In this document: positions 26,473-35,515 of the stretch, piece after piece
How positions within the stretch are numbered: position 1 is the first letter of the stretch
Layout: the number at the start of each line of letters is the position of its first letter
Virus record (IMG/VR): IMGVR_UViG_3300036853_000099
Coordinates: 1-45,242 of that record
From: a virus
Length of the DNA stretch: 45,242 bases
Direction: 5' to 3' (one strand)
Notes under the pieces: generated by a model
The model's database searches: none
The model's input: the letters and a program-made list of their open reading frames with translations, nothing else
What the model was told of the DNA's origin: nothing
Program-made: the position numbers and the translations under genes

Positions 26473-29223
26473 TCAGAGAGCCAGCCGCGCGGGCCGGAAT
26501 ACGTTGACCTGGTCGCCGACCGCCAGTGCCTTACTTACGCCGTTGGTGCCGCGGATGGCCGTCATTGTCTGTACGTCCGTGGCCAGCGCGATGACGGCGC
26601 CACGGGAGATCGCGGCGGCGCCGCCGGTAACGGTGAAGCTGCCCGCCGCGATGGCCGCGGCTGTCGTCTGCTGGACGTAGTCCCAGACGATGCCCTGGTC
26701 GGCGCCGCTGGTGGTACTAGGTTCGCCGATCTCGGTTGCCCCGGCGATAGTGGCGACGGATGTCCAGTCGTCCTGCTTCCAGCCCAGGTACAGCACGAGG
26801 CAGTTCGGTCGGCTGATGTCCAGCGCCGGATAGGCGATGTTCTGCGCCGAGCCGTTGAGCTGCGACGCCGATGCGTGCACCGTGACGCCGACACCACGGA
26901 ACGCCGCCATCTGCGCCGACGTGTCCGCGTTGGCGACACCGCCGGTGAACGTGACCGTCGGCGCGGACTCGGTGCCGGTGTGCAGCTTGGCCAGCAGGGC
27001 GACGTTGCCGGACTGCAGCAGTAGTGTGTACCCGGCCGGAGTGTCGACGGTGCCGGTGCCGGAGTTGCGGATCGCCGCCCACACCAGCAGCAGATCTCCG
27101 GCCTGGGCGCCTGCGGGCAGAGACGGCGCAACCGAGGCGTTGTTGCCGTGCGCCACCGTCCCGGCCGCGACGAACGACGGCGACACGTTGCTGATTGCCG
27201 TCACCGAGTTGACCTGCCCGGCCACGGTGATCGGGATCGGCATCTCCGTTGGGTCGGTCGTCCACTTCGGCAGCACTGTCGTGGCCACCGTCAGCGTGGT
27301 ACCCGTTGTGGTGGTCGGCGCCTGCATCAGGCAGCCTGCCGTGTCGAGCTTGCCGTAGTCGTCGTCATCCAGGACGGCGACCCGGAAGGGTGCATAGTCC
27401 ACGCAGTTCGGCGCGAACGTCCACTCGACAGCATCCAGGTGCTCGGCCCACCCGATGACCAGCGCATCGATTCCGCCCGGCGGGTGCTGGCTCGGCAGCG
27501 TCGCCTCGGCGGCTGTGAACCGGTCACCGGCCTCCAGTGCCAGAACCGTATCTGCGAGCGTCGCCCCATCCGGGTTGCGCAGGTTGATGCCGACACCGTT
27601 GTACCGCGGCGCCGCACTGGTCCCGGTGTTGACCCGCCACCCCGCCTGATCTGGCAGTTGGGCATCGGTTTCAGTGTTGACCGTGGCCGAATCCTTGATG
27701 CGCCTACGCGTACGGGCGACATGGGCCTCATCGGTCTGGCGCGATGACGAACCACCCGACCGGGAAACGGTGACGTCGTTGCGGATGTTGCGGTTGTCCC
27801 AGATCGGCGCGACCTCGACATCGAGGGCTCCCGTGGTCACCGCTAGGGAGGCCGCCTGGTTGCGGATGCTGGACAGGCTCCGGTATGTGATTCCACCGCC
27901 GTCGGCACCGTCGGACAGCAGGCCGCCGTCGACCGCCTCGCACTCAAGGAACAGGTCCGCGAGCGTCGCTGCAGGCTGCGGCCCCATGGTCTGCGTCGAG
28001 GTGCCGGTGACGCTGACAGTGATGCCTTCTTCGCGACCGAGCCGCTGTAGCCGGTCGGTAGGCAGTTCGCCCGCGAACCCGAACATGGCTGCGGAGTTGC
28101 TGCTGGCGTCGGAGATGATCCAGTCGAATGCGGGGTCGGTCCACACGCCGACGTGCCCGTACGAGGCGCCAGTAGCCCCGTACAGCCGGACTGCGGTGAT
28201 GGCGCCATGGGAACCCGTCTCCGTGGTACCGCCGACAGGGTCGAACGTAGCCTCGACCGTCATCCCGAAACCGGTCTGATAGGTGGTGGCGCTGGCCACC
28301 GTCGATGCGATCGTGTACATCGCCCAGCTGCCGAAGAACTCGGCCTCCGTCGGGTGGCCGCCGATGCCGTCAAGCGGGATACCGACGCCGGAGATTAGCG
28401 TGCCGGTGCTGTCGTAGTACTCGATGCCGACGCTGGCCGTTGCTCCGGGCGTGACCACGAGGCGCCACGTCTTCGCAGTGCCCGACGTTTCGATCTCAGC
28501 GAACGTGAACGCGGCTGTCGGCTCGGCGTCGACCTTTACCGCCAGCTGCACGACCCACTGTGTTGTTGTTGCGTACGCCCGGACGGGGAGGACCGCAACA
28601 CTGAACGGGTCAAACGAGGGAAGGGCGCTGCTACCGGTGAGGGTCGAGTCGGATGCGAGCGAGATCGGCCCGGCAAACGAGCCAGGCAGGCCACCGCTGA
28701 CCGCTGACGCAAACCGGGTCGAGTCCGAGCCGTCCTCAAGCGGCCAGTACTCGGCCGGCACGTAGTCGCTGGGGCCGATGCCGGACATGCTGCGGTAGAG
28801 CGGCGACCGCAGCGCGTCGGAACCGAGGCCGAGCTGTCCGCCGAGCGAACCGGTCGCGATGATCCGCATCGACGAGTCGGAGCCGCCCGGGTAGACCGCC
28901 ACCATCGTGTCGATCTCGCCGTCGAACCGAACGGAATCACTGGCCAGCACCCCGGACACCGACACCCGGATGCGGCAGCCGCGGCCCACGAACGGGTACC
29001 ACGGCGACTCGGGGTTGCCTTCGGTCAGGTAGCCGTCGGCGTTGCCGATGGTGATGTCGAGCCGCGACGACTCGGCCTGGATCGCACCCGTGCTGCGCCC
29101 GCGGGTAATGTCGACCCCGCCCGCAGCACGGCCGCCGCGGGCGCGGGATGTGACCTCGACCCAGCTACCGTTGATGTACAGGTCGACCTTGATGTACAGA
29201 TCGCCGCCGTCATAGGGCATCAT
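26473..29223 (-). CDS. Minor tail protein (large, tail-tip/baseplate)
   Basis: 916 residues following directly after the tape measure gene. An N-terminal region (VDLYINGSWVEVTSRARGGR, VDITRGRSTGAIQAESSRLD) is the opening found in actinophage minor tail proteins. A LamG/ConA-like stretch follows around residues 190-360, then repeats of strand-rich sequence. The C-terminal 220 residues (SLPAGAQAGDLLLVWAAIRN to the end) form another beta domain seen in phage tails. It probably contributes to host recognition. The two ATGs at 29223 and 29220 are adjacent. Confidence 0.8.
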   Translation of the reverse strand: MMPYDGGDLYIKVDLYINGSWVEVTSRARGGRAAGGVDITRGRSTGAIQAESSRLDITIGNADGYLTEGNPESPWYPFVGRGCRIRVSVSGVLASDSVRFDGEIDTMVAVYPGGSDSSMRIIATGSLGGQLGLGSDALRSPLYRSMSGIGPSDYVPAEYWPLEDGSDSTRFASAVSGGLPGSFAGPISLASDSTLTGSSALPSFDPFSVAVLPVRAYATTTQWVVQLAVKVDAEPTAAFTFAEIETSGTAKTWRLVVTPGATASVGIEYYDSTGTLISGVGIPLDGIGGHPTEAEFFGSWAMYTIASTVASATTYQTGFGMTVEATFDPVGGTTETGSHGAITAVRLYGATGASYGHVGVWTDPAFDWIISDASSNSAAMFGFAGELPTDRLQRLGREEGITVSVTGTSTQTMGPQPAATLADLFLECEAVDGGLLSDGADGGGITYRSLSSIRNQAASLAVTTGALDVEVAPIWDNRNIRNDVTVSRSGGSSSRQTDEAHVARTRRRIKDSATVNTETDAQLPDQAGWRVNTGTSAAPRYNGVGINLRNPDGATLADTVLALEAGDRFTAAEATLPSQHPPGGIDALVIGWAEHLDAVEWTFAPNCVDYAPFRVAVLDDDDYGKLDTAGCLMQAPTTTTGTTLTVATTVLPKWTTDPTEMPIPITVAGQVNSVTAISNVSPSFVAAGTVAHGNNASVAPSLPAGAQAGDLLLVWAAIRNSGTGTVDTPAGYTLLLQSGNVALLAKLHTGTESAPTVTFTGGVANADTSAQMAAFRGVGVTVHASASQLNGSAQNIAYPALDISRPNCLVLYLGWKQDDWTSVATIAGATEIGEPSTTSGADQGIVWDYVQQTTAAAIAAGSFTVTGGAAAISRGAVIALATDVQTMTAIRGTNGVSKALAVGDQVNVFRPARLAL

Positions 29224-31950
29224 TCACCCCCGCCGCGCGCCCGTCGCGTTCTGCGTATTGCCGCCACGCAGTTCGATCTCCTTGCGGAAGCCTTCGAGCA
29301 TTCCGCGACCTTCGAGGACCACCGTGTGCCGGTGCTCGTGGACGACGGTTGTTGTGGTGTTGCGGCCCAACTGCCAGGTACCCATCGCCGCGGTGGGAAC
29401 GACCGTGTGTCCGTACCAGCGCGCGGCATGGTCGACGATGCTCAGCGACCGGGTCGGGTTCCCGCGCCGGGGGATGAACGCTTCGCCGCCGGTCTCCCGC
29501 TCGCCGTACAGCACGGTCGGGCTCTTGGTGTAGTGGGCTTCGATCGCTCCGCCGCTGGCCATCGCATAGTCGATGCCGCCCCAGCGGTGACCTTTAGCTG
29601 ACCCGCTGGGGGTTGGCTGGGCGCGGCCTATGGCGAGCGCCTGCCCCACCACCCCGAGTATTTGCCCAAGGGTCTTGGCCTTGGTCAGCGCTGCTTCGAG
29701 GCCCGTGATCCTGACGTCGGTGGTGACGATCGCAGGCATTTTCGCGTACTTGTCGATGATCGCCTGGATGACCGCAGGTTTCAGGCCTTCCTTAGCCAGC
29801 GACTCCTTCAACCGGGCGATGTAGTCGTTGTACGTCTTGTTCGCCTCAGCCAAGCTGCCCGTTTCGACATACCGCTTCTGTGCCGCGTCGGCTGCCGCCC
29901 GGGCCGCCTCCTGAATGGCGATGCGGTTCTTTAGCGCCTTGTCGGAGTTGCCCTCAATGGCCTTGCCGTTTTCCTTGAACGACTCCTTGACCGCGGCCAA
30001 TGCCTGGTTGGCCTTAAGCATGGCCTGGTCCGAGTCAAGAGTGGCCCCGTGCAGCTGGTCGAACACCTCGATGAGGGTTTGGCCTTCCTCGGCCGCCTTC
30101 CGCAGTCCGCCTGCGAGCAGGGCCGAGTTTGCGGCTGCCTTCTTCTGCGCGACCGCTGCCGCGTCGGTGGCCATCTTCGAGTCGTAGGTGGCCTGCGTGT
30201 ACTGTGGCAGTGCCGACGACAGTTGGGCGTACCCGACGCCAGTCTGCTGCAGGATGCGGAAGAAGGCCTTGTCGGCCTCCGCGCGGTGACCCGTGTTGAC
30301 CAGCTGGGTCAGCGCCTCGTCGACCGCCTTGACGTCTTCCTCAGCCCGGGTAAACGAGCGGCCGCCGTTGAAGGCCCCGAAGGCATCCTTCCAGAATGGG
30401 ATGACGTCCTCGGCGGTCTTGCCGATGTCTTTCCACCAGGACTGCGTGGCGTTCACGGAGGCGCCGAAGTCTTTCAGATTGCCACCCATGACGCGGGCTA
30501 CTTCGCCTGTTACCGCGCCCGTGTTGCCTAGCTTCAGTAGGGCGCCAGTCATCTGATCAACGTTGGCCGACGCAGGGCCCAGCTCGTGCAGCAGCTCACT
30601 GGCGACCTGTAGCGCAGCATAGGCCGCAGCCGCCTTCACGGCCGCCTTACGGCTGCGTTCCAGCCCGTCAGCAGCGCGAGCACCGGCCGGTCCCATGGCC
30701 CGCAGTTCAGCAATCGCCTCGGCTGTAGCACGGCGCACCTTGACGAATGCAGAAAACAGCAGCAGCCCGACACCGGACAGCCCAACCAGGACGACCAGCG
30801 TCGAAGAGATGGCGGGCGGCATCTTCGCGAACCAGTCGACGACCTTCTCGGCCATCTGCACCAGCATGCGCAGGCCGGAGTTGGCGCCGGATCCGGACTC
30901 GATCGCCAGGGTCTCCAGCGACCCGGTCAGCCGCTCGATGTCGCCGACCAGGTTATCGGTCTTCTCGGCCGCCGCCCGTGCCGCGGCGCCCTGGTCGTTG
31001 ACAGCGTCGGTGTACCGCTTGACGCCCTTCTCGCCGACCTCGTACAGGACGTTCGCAGCCCGCATCGCATCGGCACCGAAGATCGTCGCCAGCGCGGCGT
31101 TACGCTCCTCCTGCGTGAGCGGGGCGAGCGCCTTCTGCAGCTGACCCGCAAGCTTCGTGGTGCCGACGAAGTTGCCAGCAGCGTCGTAAGCGGCGATCCC
31201 GAGCTCTTCCATCTTCTTGGAGGCGGCACCGGTCGGCGACTGCAGCATCAGCAGCATCGTCTTCAGCGACGTGCCGGCGTCGGAGCCGACCAGCGCCCGG
31301 TCGGCGAACGCCGACAGGGTGCCGATGGTCTCCTCCAGGCTCATGCCTGCGGCCGCCGAGGCAAGGCCGCCCATCTTCAGGGCCTCGCCCAGCTCGTGCA
31401 CGTCAGTGGCGCTGGTGTTCGCCGCGCTGGCCAGTACGTCGGCGATGTGGCCAACGTCCTTGCCGCTCAGCTTGAAGATGTTCATCGTCTTCGCCGCAAC
31501 GTCTGCGGCCTCGGCCAGGTCGAGGGAACCGGCCGCAGCCAGCGATAGCGACCCGGTCAAGGCTCCACCGAGGATGTCTGCGGTGGAGATGCCCGCCTTG
31601 GCGAGCTCTTCCTCAGCCTGGGCCGCCTCGGTCGCCGAGAACGACGTGTCCTTGCCCGCCTTGAGCGCGGCGGCCGACAACTTCTCCATGTCCTTGGCGG
31701 TGCCGTTGCTGACGGCCCGGACCTTGGACATCTGCTGCTCGAACTTCGCTGCCGAGTTGACGATCAGACCCACGGCCGCGACGAACCCGAGGCCGAGGCG
31801 CCCGGCCTGGTCGGCGAGGTGGTCAAGCTTGCCCGCCTTCGCTGCCTTGTCCATTTCGCCGGTCAGCGCCTTGGTGGACGCGGCAGCGTCGTTCATGCCC
31901 TGCTTGTACTTGCCGACCTCGGCGATCAGGCGTACGGCGACGGTGCGCAT
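29224..31950 (-). CDS. Tail tape measure protein
   Basis: 908 residues, the second longest coding region. The first 340 residues match the TP901 tape-measure core: FEQQMSKVRAVSNGTAKDME, FSATEAAQAEEELAKAGIST, ALKMGGLASAAAGMSLEETI, GSDAGTSLKTMLLMLQSPTG, IFGADAMRAANVLYEVGEKG. A TM-like stretch (ISSTLVVLVGLSGVGLLLFS) follows, then coiled-coil sequence to the C-terminus. 908 residues at about 1.5 angstrom per residue predict a tail near 130-140 nm. Its position after the chaperone frameshift genes is canonical. Confidence 0.95.
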   Translation of the reverse strand: MRTVAVRLIAEVGKYKQGMNDAAASTKALTGEMDKAAKAGKLDHLADQAGRLGLGFVAAVGLIVNSAAKFEQQMSKVRAVSNGTAKDMEKLSAAALKAGKDTSFSATEAAQAEEELAKAGISTADILGGALTGSLSLAAAGSLDLAEAADVAAKTMNIFKLSGKDVGHIADVLASAANTSATDVHELGEALKMGGLASAAAGMSLEETIGTLSAFADRALVGSDAGTSLKTMLLMLQSPTGAASKKMEELGIAAYDAAGNFVGTTKLAGQLQKALAPLTQEERNAALATIFGADAMRAANVLYEVGEKGVKRYTDAVNDQGAAARAAAEKTDNLVGDIERLTGSLETLAIESGSGANSGLRMLVQMAEKVVDWFAKMPPAISSTLVVLVGLSGVGLLLFSAFVKVRRATAEAIAELRAMGPAGARAADGLERSRKAAVKAAAAYAALQVASELLHELGPASANVDQMTGALLKLGNTGAVTGEVARVMGGNLKDFGASVNATQSWWKDIGKTAEDVIPFWKDAFGAFNGGRSFTRAEEDVKAVDEALTQLVNTGHRAEADKAFFRILQQTGVGYAQLSSALPQYTQATYDSKMATDAAAVAQKKAAANSALLAGGLRKAAEEGQTLIEVFDQLHGATLDSDQAMLKANQALAAVKESFKENGKAIEGNSDKALKNRIAIQEAARAAADAAQKRYVETGSLAEANKTYNDYIARLKESLAKEGLKPAVIQAIIDKYAKMPAIVTTDVRITGLEAALTKAKTLGQILGVVGQALAIGRAQPTPSGSAKGHRWGGIDYAMASGGAIEAHYTKSPTVLYGERETGGEAFIPRRGNPTRSLSIVDHAARWYGHTVVPTAAMGTWQLGRNTTTTVVHEHRHTVVLEGRGMLEGFRKEIELRGGNTQNATGARRG

Positions 31951-31953
31951 CTG

Positions 31954-32346
31954 TCACCTCTTCTCGACGTGCCAGAGCAGCGCTTCGGGGTTCGGGAAGT
32001 CCTTCTTGCGGCCCTGTGCGGCGCTGAGCTTCATCCGTGCCAGGCAGGCAGGCGGCTCAGGCACGTGCCACGACACGGTGCCCTCAGGCGCGGTCGTGTC
32101 GGCCAGCAGATGGCCGCAGCCGCACGGGCACAGCAGGCGCCGATACTCGGCCAGGGCCAGCATCATCCCCAGCTGCTCGGCGTCCCACTCGGGCTCAGGC
32201 GTCGACGACAGCAGGTGCCCGTCGGCATCATGCCTGTAGCGGGTCGTGGGCTCCCAGCCGTCGAGCCGCTTCGGGCTGATCCCGAGCCGCTCGGCCGTCT
32301 CTATGCGCTGACGGAACCGCGGCTCGTCTACGAGCCGCTGGACGAG
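31954..32346 (-). CDS. Tail assembly chaperone T part (frameshift extension)
   Basis: 131 codons in the -1 frame, joined to the upstream chaperone by slippage at 32346-32352. After the joint the sequence continues LVQRLVDEPRFRQRIETAER and ends HVEKR. It contains a CPCGCGH zinc-like motif. By analogy with lambda gpG-gpT the fusion product helps load tape measure and tail tube. It has no independent SD, so it is made only by frameshifting. Confidence 0.8.
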   Translation of the reverse strand, partial: LVQRLVDEPRFRQRIETAERLGISPKRLDGWEPTTRYRHDADGHLLSSTPEPEWDAEQLGMMLALAEYRRLLCPCGCGHLLADTTAPEGTVSWHVPEPPACLARMKLSAAQGRKKDFPNPEALLWHVEKR

Positions 32347-32873
32347 AAAGGGATGTCCGGGCCCACCTTGGCCAGAGAGAACGCCGCCGCCGACAGCTCG
32401 TCGAGCTGGCCCGGGGTCAGAGACCCTTCGGTCTCGTCGTCGCCGAGCAGCGCGGCCCAGTCGTCGTCGTCCAGTTCGGGGCTGACGGTGGCCGCCCGCA
32501 CCAGGGCGTCGGGGAAGGTCTCCATGTTGGCGCCGATGGAGCGGTCTTCCTTGTTGATCGTCCCGTCGGTGTCCAGCCGCGGCGGGTGCGCGGCAACGAG
32601 CTTGTTCCAGCGCCGCGAGTCGAGGCCGCGCAGTCGGAACTGCACCTCGTACTCGGCGAGCAGGTCGCGAAGCTCGGCCAGCCGCGGGCTCTCGACCGTC
32701 GGCGCCGAACCGGCCAGCGAGGTCGCCTGCTCGGCAGCGGGCTTGGTGAGGCGCTCGTACTCGTCGAGCAGGTCGAGGTCGGCGCCGATCCACACCGTGA
32801 CGGTGCGGGTCGGTCCGCCGCGGCGGATGCGCTCCTTGAGCGACAGCCCCGGCTTGGTCTTCTTGGCAGTCAT
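32328..32873 (-). CDS. Tail assembly chaperone G-like protein
   Basis: 181 residues from ATG 32873 (AAGGG eight nt upstream; ATG 32888 is less likely). It begins TAKKTKPGLSLKERIRRGG and contains LAELRDLLAEYEVQFRLRGL and an acidic C-terminal part. It lies between the major tail protein and the tape measure, the standard chaperone position. Most ribosomes stop at 32328; some shift -1 into the 31954-32346 frame. Confidence 0.85.
   Translation of the reverse strand: MTAKKTKPGLSLKERIRRGGPTRTVTVWIGADLDLLDEYERLTKPAAEQATSLAGSAPTVESPRLAELRDLLAEYEVQFRLRGLDSRRWNKLVAAHPPRLDTDGTINKEDRSIGANMETFPDALVRAATVSPELDDDDWAALLGDDETEGSLTPGQLDELSAAAFSLAKVGPDIPFSSSGS
32346..32352 (-). other. Programmed -1 frameshift heptamer CCCTTTC
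   Basis: On the minus strand C-CCT-TTC lies in the correct zero frame of the chaperone gene (X XXY YYZ). Slipping back one base there enters the open T-frame with LVQRL. A second candidate, GGGCCCG (32364-32358), is in the same frame 12 nt upstream. The zero frame ends 18 nt after the heptamer. Confidence 0.75.
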
Positions 32874-32906
32874 GTCCCGGCCCTTCATTCCCGGCCGTGG
32901 ACATGA

Positions 32907-32940
32907 CGAGGGGCGGACCGGCCGGGTGGTCCGCCCCTCG
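32907..32940 (-). terminator. Strong hairpin after the major tail gene
   Basis: A 13-bp perfect stem (CGAGGGGCGGACC / GGTCCGCCCCTCG, 8-nt loop) between the major tail protein gene and the chaperone gene. It would reduce read-through so that the tail tube protein is made in excess. Confidence 0.75.
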
Positions 32941-32949
32941 GGTCTTGGA

Positions 32950-33429
32950 TCAGGCGACGGTGGCCCGCATCGTCGGCGCCGAGGTCATCTTGATCGGAAC
33001 CTCGTAGCGCGACAGCGTGTTCGCGGCCGGGGTGAGGAACTTCGTCTCCCCACATTTCGCCGGGTAGACCTCGACCTTTTGGGCCGCGGTCCAGGCGGTG
33101 TTGTAGGCGACGTTGCGGCGGATCACGACGTATCCGGCGGTGCCCTTGACCAGGGTGTCGTAGATCGTGTCCGTGCCGGTCTGCTTCTTGAACCGCAGCG
33201 CCGAGCCATTGAACGACACGCGGCCCACGTCAACCGTGTCGAACGTGCCACTGAGCGGCGTGGTCGGCACGTCGGCGGTGTCGGCCTCGAAGCCGATCAG
33301 GCCGTCGTCGGTGATCGTGGTCGTCAGCGCGATGCCCGCGTTGAGCTCAGTCGTGGTCGGTGCTGCCTGGTTGCTGATGGCCGAGACCCAGTCCACCCGG
33401 GTCATGCCATCGATGGGGATGTCAGCCAT
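32950..33429 (-). CDS. Major tail protein
   Basis: 159 residues, beta-rich, beginning ADIPIDGMTRVDWVSAISNQ and with VDVGRVSFNGSALRFKKQTG and GYVVIRRNVAYNTAWTAAQK in the middle. Size, position just before the chaperones and the strong downstream hairpin fit the tail tube subunit of an actinophage siphovirus. ATG 33429 overlaps the upstream stop. Confidence 0.85.
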   Translation of the reverse strand: MADIPIDGMTRVDWVSAISNQAAPTTTELNAGIALTTTITDDGLIGFEADTADVPTTPLSGTFDTVDVGRVSFNGSALRFKKQTGTDTIYDTLVKGTAGYVVIRRNVAYNTAWTAAQKVEVYPAKCGETKFLTPAANTLSRYEVPIKMTSAPTMRATVA

Positions 33430-33670
33430 CGATCTTCTCCTCGTTCTCGCCGGGCGGCGGGGTCGTGGACTTCTTCTTCACCGCGGGTGCGGCGGATTCT
33501 GGGGCGGCGGGTGCCGGCCAGTGGGCGGTGGCTTGGTTGACTTCGACCGGCGGGGCGCTGGGCTCCCAACCGCGCGCCCTCCACGCCTCGGCGGCGTCGG
33601 TCGGGCAGTGGAAGTAGCCGCCGGTCGCCGGGAAGTGCAGCCAGATGCGTTCGTCGGCCACGTCGATCAC
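33422..33670 (-). CDS. Small structural-module protein
   Basis: 82 residues: IWLHFPATGGYFHCPTDAAE, then AWRARGWEP, and a Pro/Ala-rich basic C-terminal tail. This pattern is common next to major tail genes in actinophages; its role is unassigned. GTG 33670 overlaps the preceding stop. Confidence 0.65.
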   Translation of the reverse strand: MIDVADERIWLHFPATGGYFHCPTDAAEAWRARGWEPSAPPVEVNQATAHWPAPAAPESAAPAVKKKSTTPPPGENEEKIDG

Positions 33671-34005
33671 CCGAGCGGCAGCAGGACGCAGGTCACGGAC
33701 GTCTGGAACGAGTGCGTCACGGTCACCACGCCGGTCGACGGGTTGACTGCCCGCGGGCTGATGTACATGACCTCACTGGTGCCGTTCGCGACCGCGTTTG
33801 TTCCGGCGGTGGCGGCGTTGCCCGCCGGGGTGAGGCTGGAGTCGGAGACCGTGACGGTGTCCGAGGAGCCGCCGCCGTTGATGATGACCAGGTAGGCGCC
33901 GAGGGTGCCGAGGTCGGCGGCGGAGATGGTGTCGGAGGCAGCGACCGCTGCAGGCGTCCAAGTGACACCGGCCGCCGTCGGGCGGGTAGCAGTGAGCAGC
34001 GCCAT
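33667..34005 (-). CDS. Probable virion beta-domain protein
   Basis: 112 residues, strand-rich: GAYLVIINGGGSSDTVTVSD and STGVVTVTHSFQTSVTCVLL. It resembles small head-decoration or tail-associated proteins and has the same overall style as the 38017-38424 product. ATG 34005 has AAGGGAGCG upstream. Confidence 0.6.
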   Translation of the reverse strand: MALLTATRPTAAGVTWTPAAVAASDTISAADLGTLGAYLVIINGGGSSDTVTVSDSSLTPAGNAATAGTNAVANGTSEVMYISPRAVNPSTGVVTVTHSFQTSVTCVLLPLG

Positions 34006-34084
34006 GCGGCACGCTCCCTTCGGGTAGGAGGTTCCGCCGCATGGCGGAGGGTGATCTATTGGTTGCGGGTCGTACCGTGCCGGG

Positions 34085-34276
34085 ATGCGAGATTGGAACT
34101 GGAAAGGTGCATCGCTGGCGTTCCTGGTCGGCCTGGCCGTATGCGGTCTCGGCACAAAGCTGGCCGGGCCGGTCGTGGGGATCCTGCTGTTCTTCGCCTC
34201 GATCGCGCTGGTGTTCAAGCTGACCGAGCCGAAGGTGGTCTACGTCCAGCAACCCGACGACGAGGAAGAGGACTAG
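34085..34276 (+). CDS. Two-TM protein on the opposite strand of the late operon
   Basis: 63 residues. After a short polar start come two hydrophobic segments (ASLAFLVGLAVCGLGTKLAG and PVVGILLFFASIALVFKL) and an acidic tail (QQPDDEEED). TACCGT (34073-34078) six nt before ATG 34085 could be a -10 for a leaderless mRNA, though no good -35 is seen. Being opposite to every neighbour and membrane-bound, it may be expressed from the prophage, e.g. as a superinfection-exclusion protein; that is inference. Its stop overlaps the convergent gene. Confidence 0.65.
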   Translation: MRDWNWKGASLAFLVGLAVCGLGTKLAGPVVGILLFFASIALVFKLTEPKVVYVQQPDDEEED

Positions 34277-34722
34277 CCGGGCACCGTTTCCAGGCGCCAC
34301 ACGTCGATCTGGTCGTACACCCGAGGTCCGGCCGTCTCGTCACGGCGGACCGGCGGTGAGTCGGTCTGCCGGATGGGGAAGCTGGTACGGCCGGAGATGA
34401 CCGGCACCACATCAAGCAGTGCCCCACGCACCCGTTGGGCAACGATCCGCGCCGACGCAGCTGAGCCGTTGACCTGCGCGTTGCCGCTGACGCTGTGTGT
34501 GATGATCTGCATGATGCCCCGGTCTGACGCATTCGTGAGCGCGGTGCCCATCGGCGTCGTCAGCGTCATGTAGACCAGGCAGTACAGGTCAGCAGGTCCG
34601 GTAGGCGGGTCGGGAACCTCACCGTCGTATACGGTCAGCAGCTCGTACGGCGGTAGCGGCGGTGCTGCCCGCAACAGCGTGAGGATCGGGTCGGCGTGGG
34701 CCTGGATGATACCGACGGTCAT
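34273..34722 (-). CDS. Tail terminator / completion protein
   Basis: 149 residues. YELLTVYDGEVPDPPTGPAD and LYCLVYMTLTTPMGTALTNA lead to QIITHSVSGNAQVNG and AQRVRGALLDVVPVISGRTS, the pattern of actinophage tail terminator (neck) proteins that cap the tube. ATG 34722 overlaps the preceding stop. Its order, after the gp10-like gene, fits. Confidence 0.75.
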   Translation of the reverse strand: MTVGIIQAHADPILTLLRAAPPLPPYELLTVYDGEVPDPPTGPADLYCLVYMTLTTPMGTALTNASDRGIMQIITHSVSGNAQVNGSAASARIVAQRVRGALLDVVPVISGRTSFPIRQTDSPPVRRDETAGPRVYDQIDVWRLETVPG

Positions 34723-35114
34723 CGCCCCACCAGCTTTGCGCCGAGGTCTTCCAGCGCCTTCTCGAACTTCGGCGCCTCGGCTTCGAGCGCCGGTGCACCA
34801 CCGGGCGTCGGCGGGTTGTTGACGGTGCCGTACTCGATGATGTTTCCGTACGGGGCCTGGCCTTCGCGCTCCTTCTCGGGGCCGATCTCGCCCACGATGG
34901 TGTCGCGAAGGACGGTCGTGTCGTAGCTGATCGTGCGCGGCAGGTGCTTCATGTGCGACAGGGTCGACCAGCGCTGACGCCAGTCGTTCTTGATGTTGAG
35001 TGAGCCCTTGGCCACCACCTGCCGCACCTCGCCAACCACATCGGCCGCCGCTGCGCGCAGGTCGGATTCCAGGCCAAGCAGCTCGGAGACATCCGCCTTG
35101 AAGCTGTTGGTCAC
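34719..35114 (-). CDS. HK97 gp10-like neck protein
   Basis: 131 residues. FKADVSELLGLESDLRAAAA opens a helix; APYGNIIEYGTVNNPPTPGG is the hallmark of the HK97-gp10/tail-completion group, which links head and tail. ATG 35114 overlaps the preceding stop. Confidence 0.8.
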   Translation of the reverse strand: MTNSFKADVSELLGLESDLRAAAADVVGEVRQVVAKGSLNIKNDWRQRWSTLSHMKHLPRTISYDTTVLRDTIVGEIGPEKEREGQAPYGNIIEYGTVNNPPTPGGAPALEAEAPKFEKALEDLGAKLVGR

Positions 35115-35506
35115 GTCGTGACCTCCTCCACGCGGATCCGTCGCGCCGACGCCTCCGACTTGTGCGCCAGGTCCCGGACCTGGAACACCCGGCCCACCAG
35201 GTCAGCGTCGTTGACGCTGGCCGTGATGGTCACCTTGTCGCCGACCCGCAGGGCGGTCACGGTCATCGGGAGCTGGATCTCCATCGGCAGCAGCAGGGGC
35301 CGATCCTCCCCGACCTCCTCAGCGCGCGACTGCGCCCGCTGGTTCTGCACCCGGCAGACACCCTCATAGATCGTCTGCACGGACTGGGCGATCCGGCCCG
35401 TGTTCTCATCGACAGCGCCGTTGGCCAGGCGAGTGATGGTGCAGGTGTCGATGAAGCCGCCTTGCGCGAACGAACGCGCGCGGGCGAGCACTGATGCCCT
35501 GGTCAT
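35111..35506 (-). CDS. Head closure protein (DUF6093-like)
   Basis: 131 residues. FIDTCTITRLANGAVDENTG near the start, YEGVCRVQNQ, then LRVGDKVTITASVNDADLVG match the DUF6093-type head-closure/stopper proteins of actinophages, strand-rich throughout. ATG 35506. It sits between the connector genes and the gp10-like neck gene. Confidence 0.75.
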   Translation of the reverse strand: MTRASVLARARSFAQGGFIDTCTITRLANGAVDENTGRIAQSVQTIYEGVCRVQNQRAQSRAEEVGEDRPLLLPMEIQLPMTVTALRVGDKVTITASVNDADLVGRVFQVRDLAHKSEASARRIRVEEVTT

Positions 35507-35515
35507 CGCATCCCC

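Noticed and set aside
26473-29223. Frameshift or split in the large minor tail gene
   Set aside because: Other frames are open only because of GC content; the 916-residue frame is continuous with coherent domains.
31819-33540. Plus-strand ORF of 573 codons
   Set aside because: Antisense to tape measure, chaperone and major tail genes; composition typical of a shadow frame.
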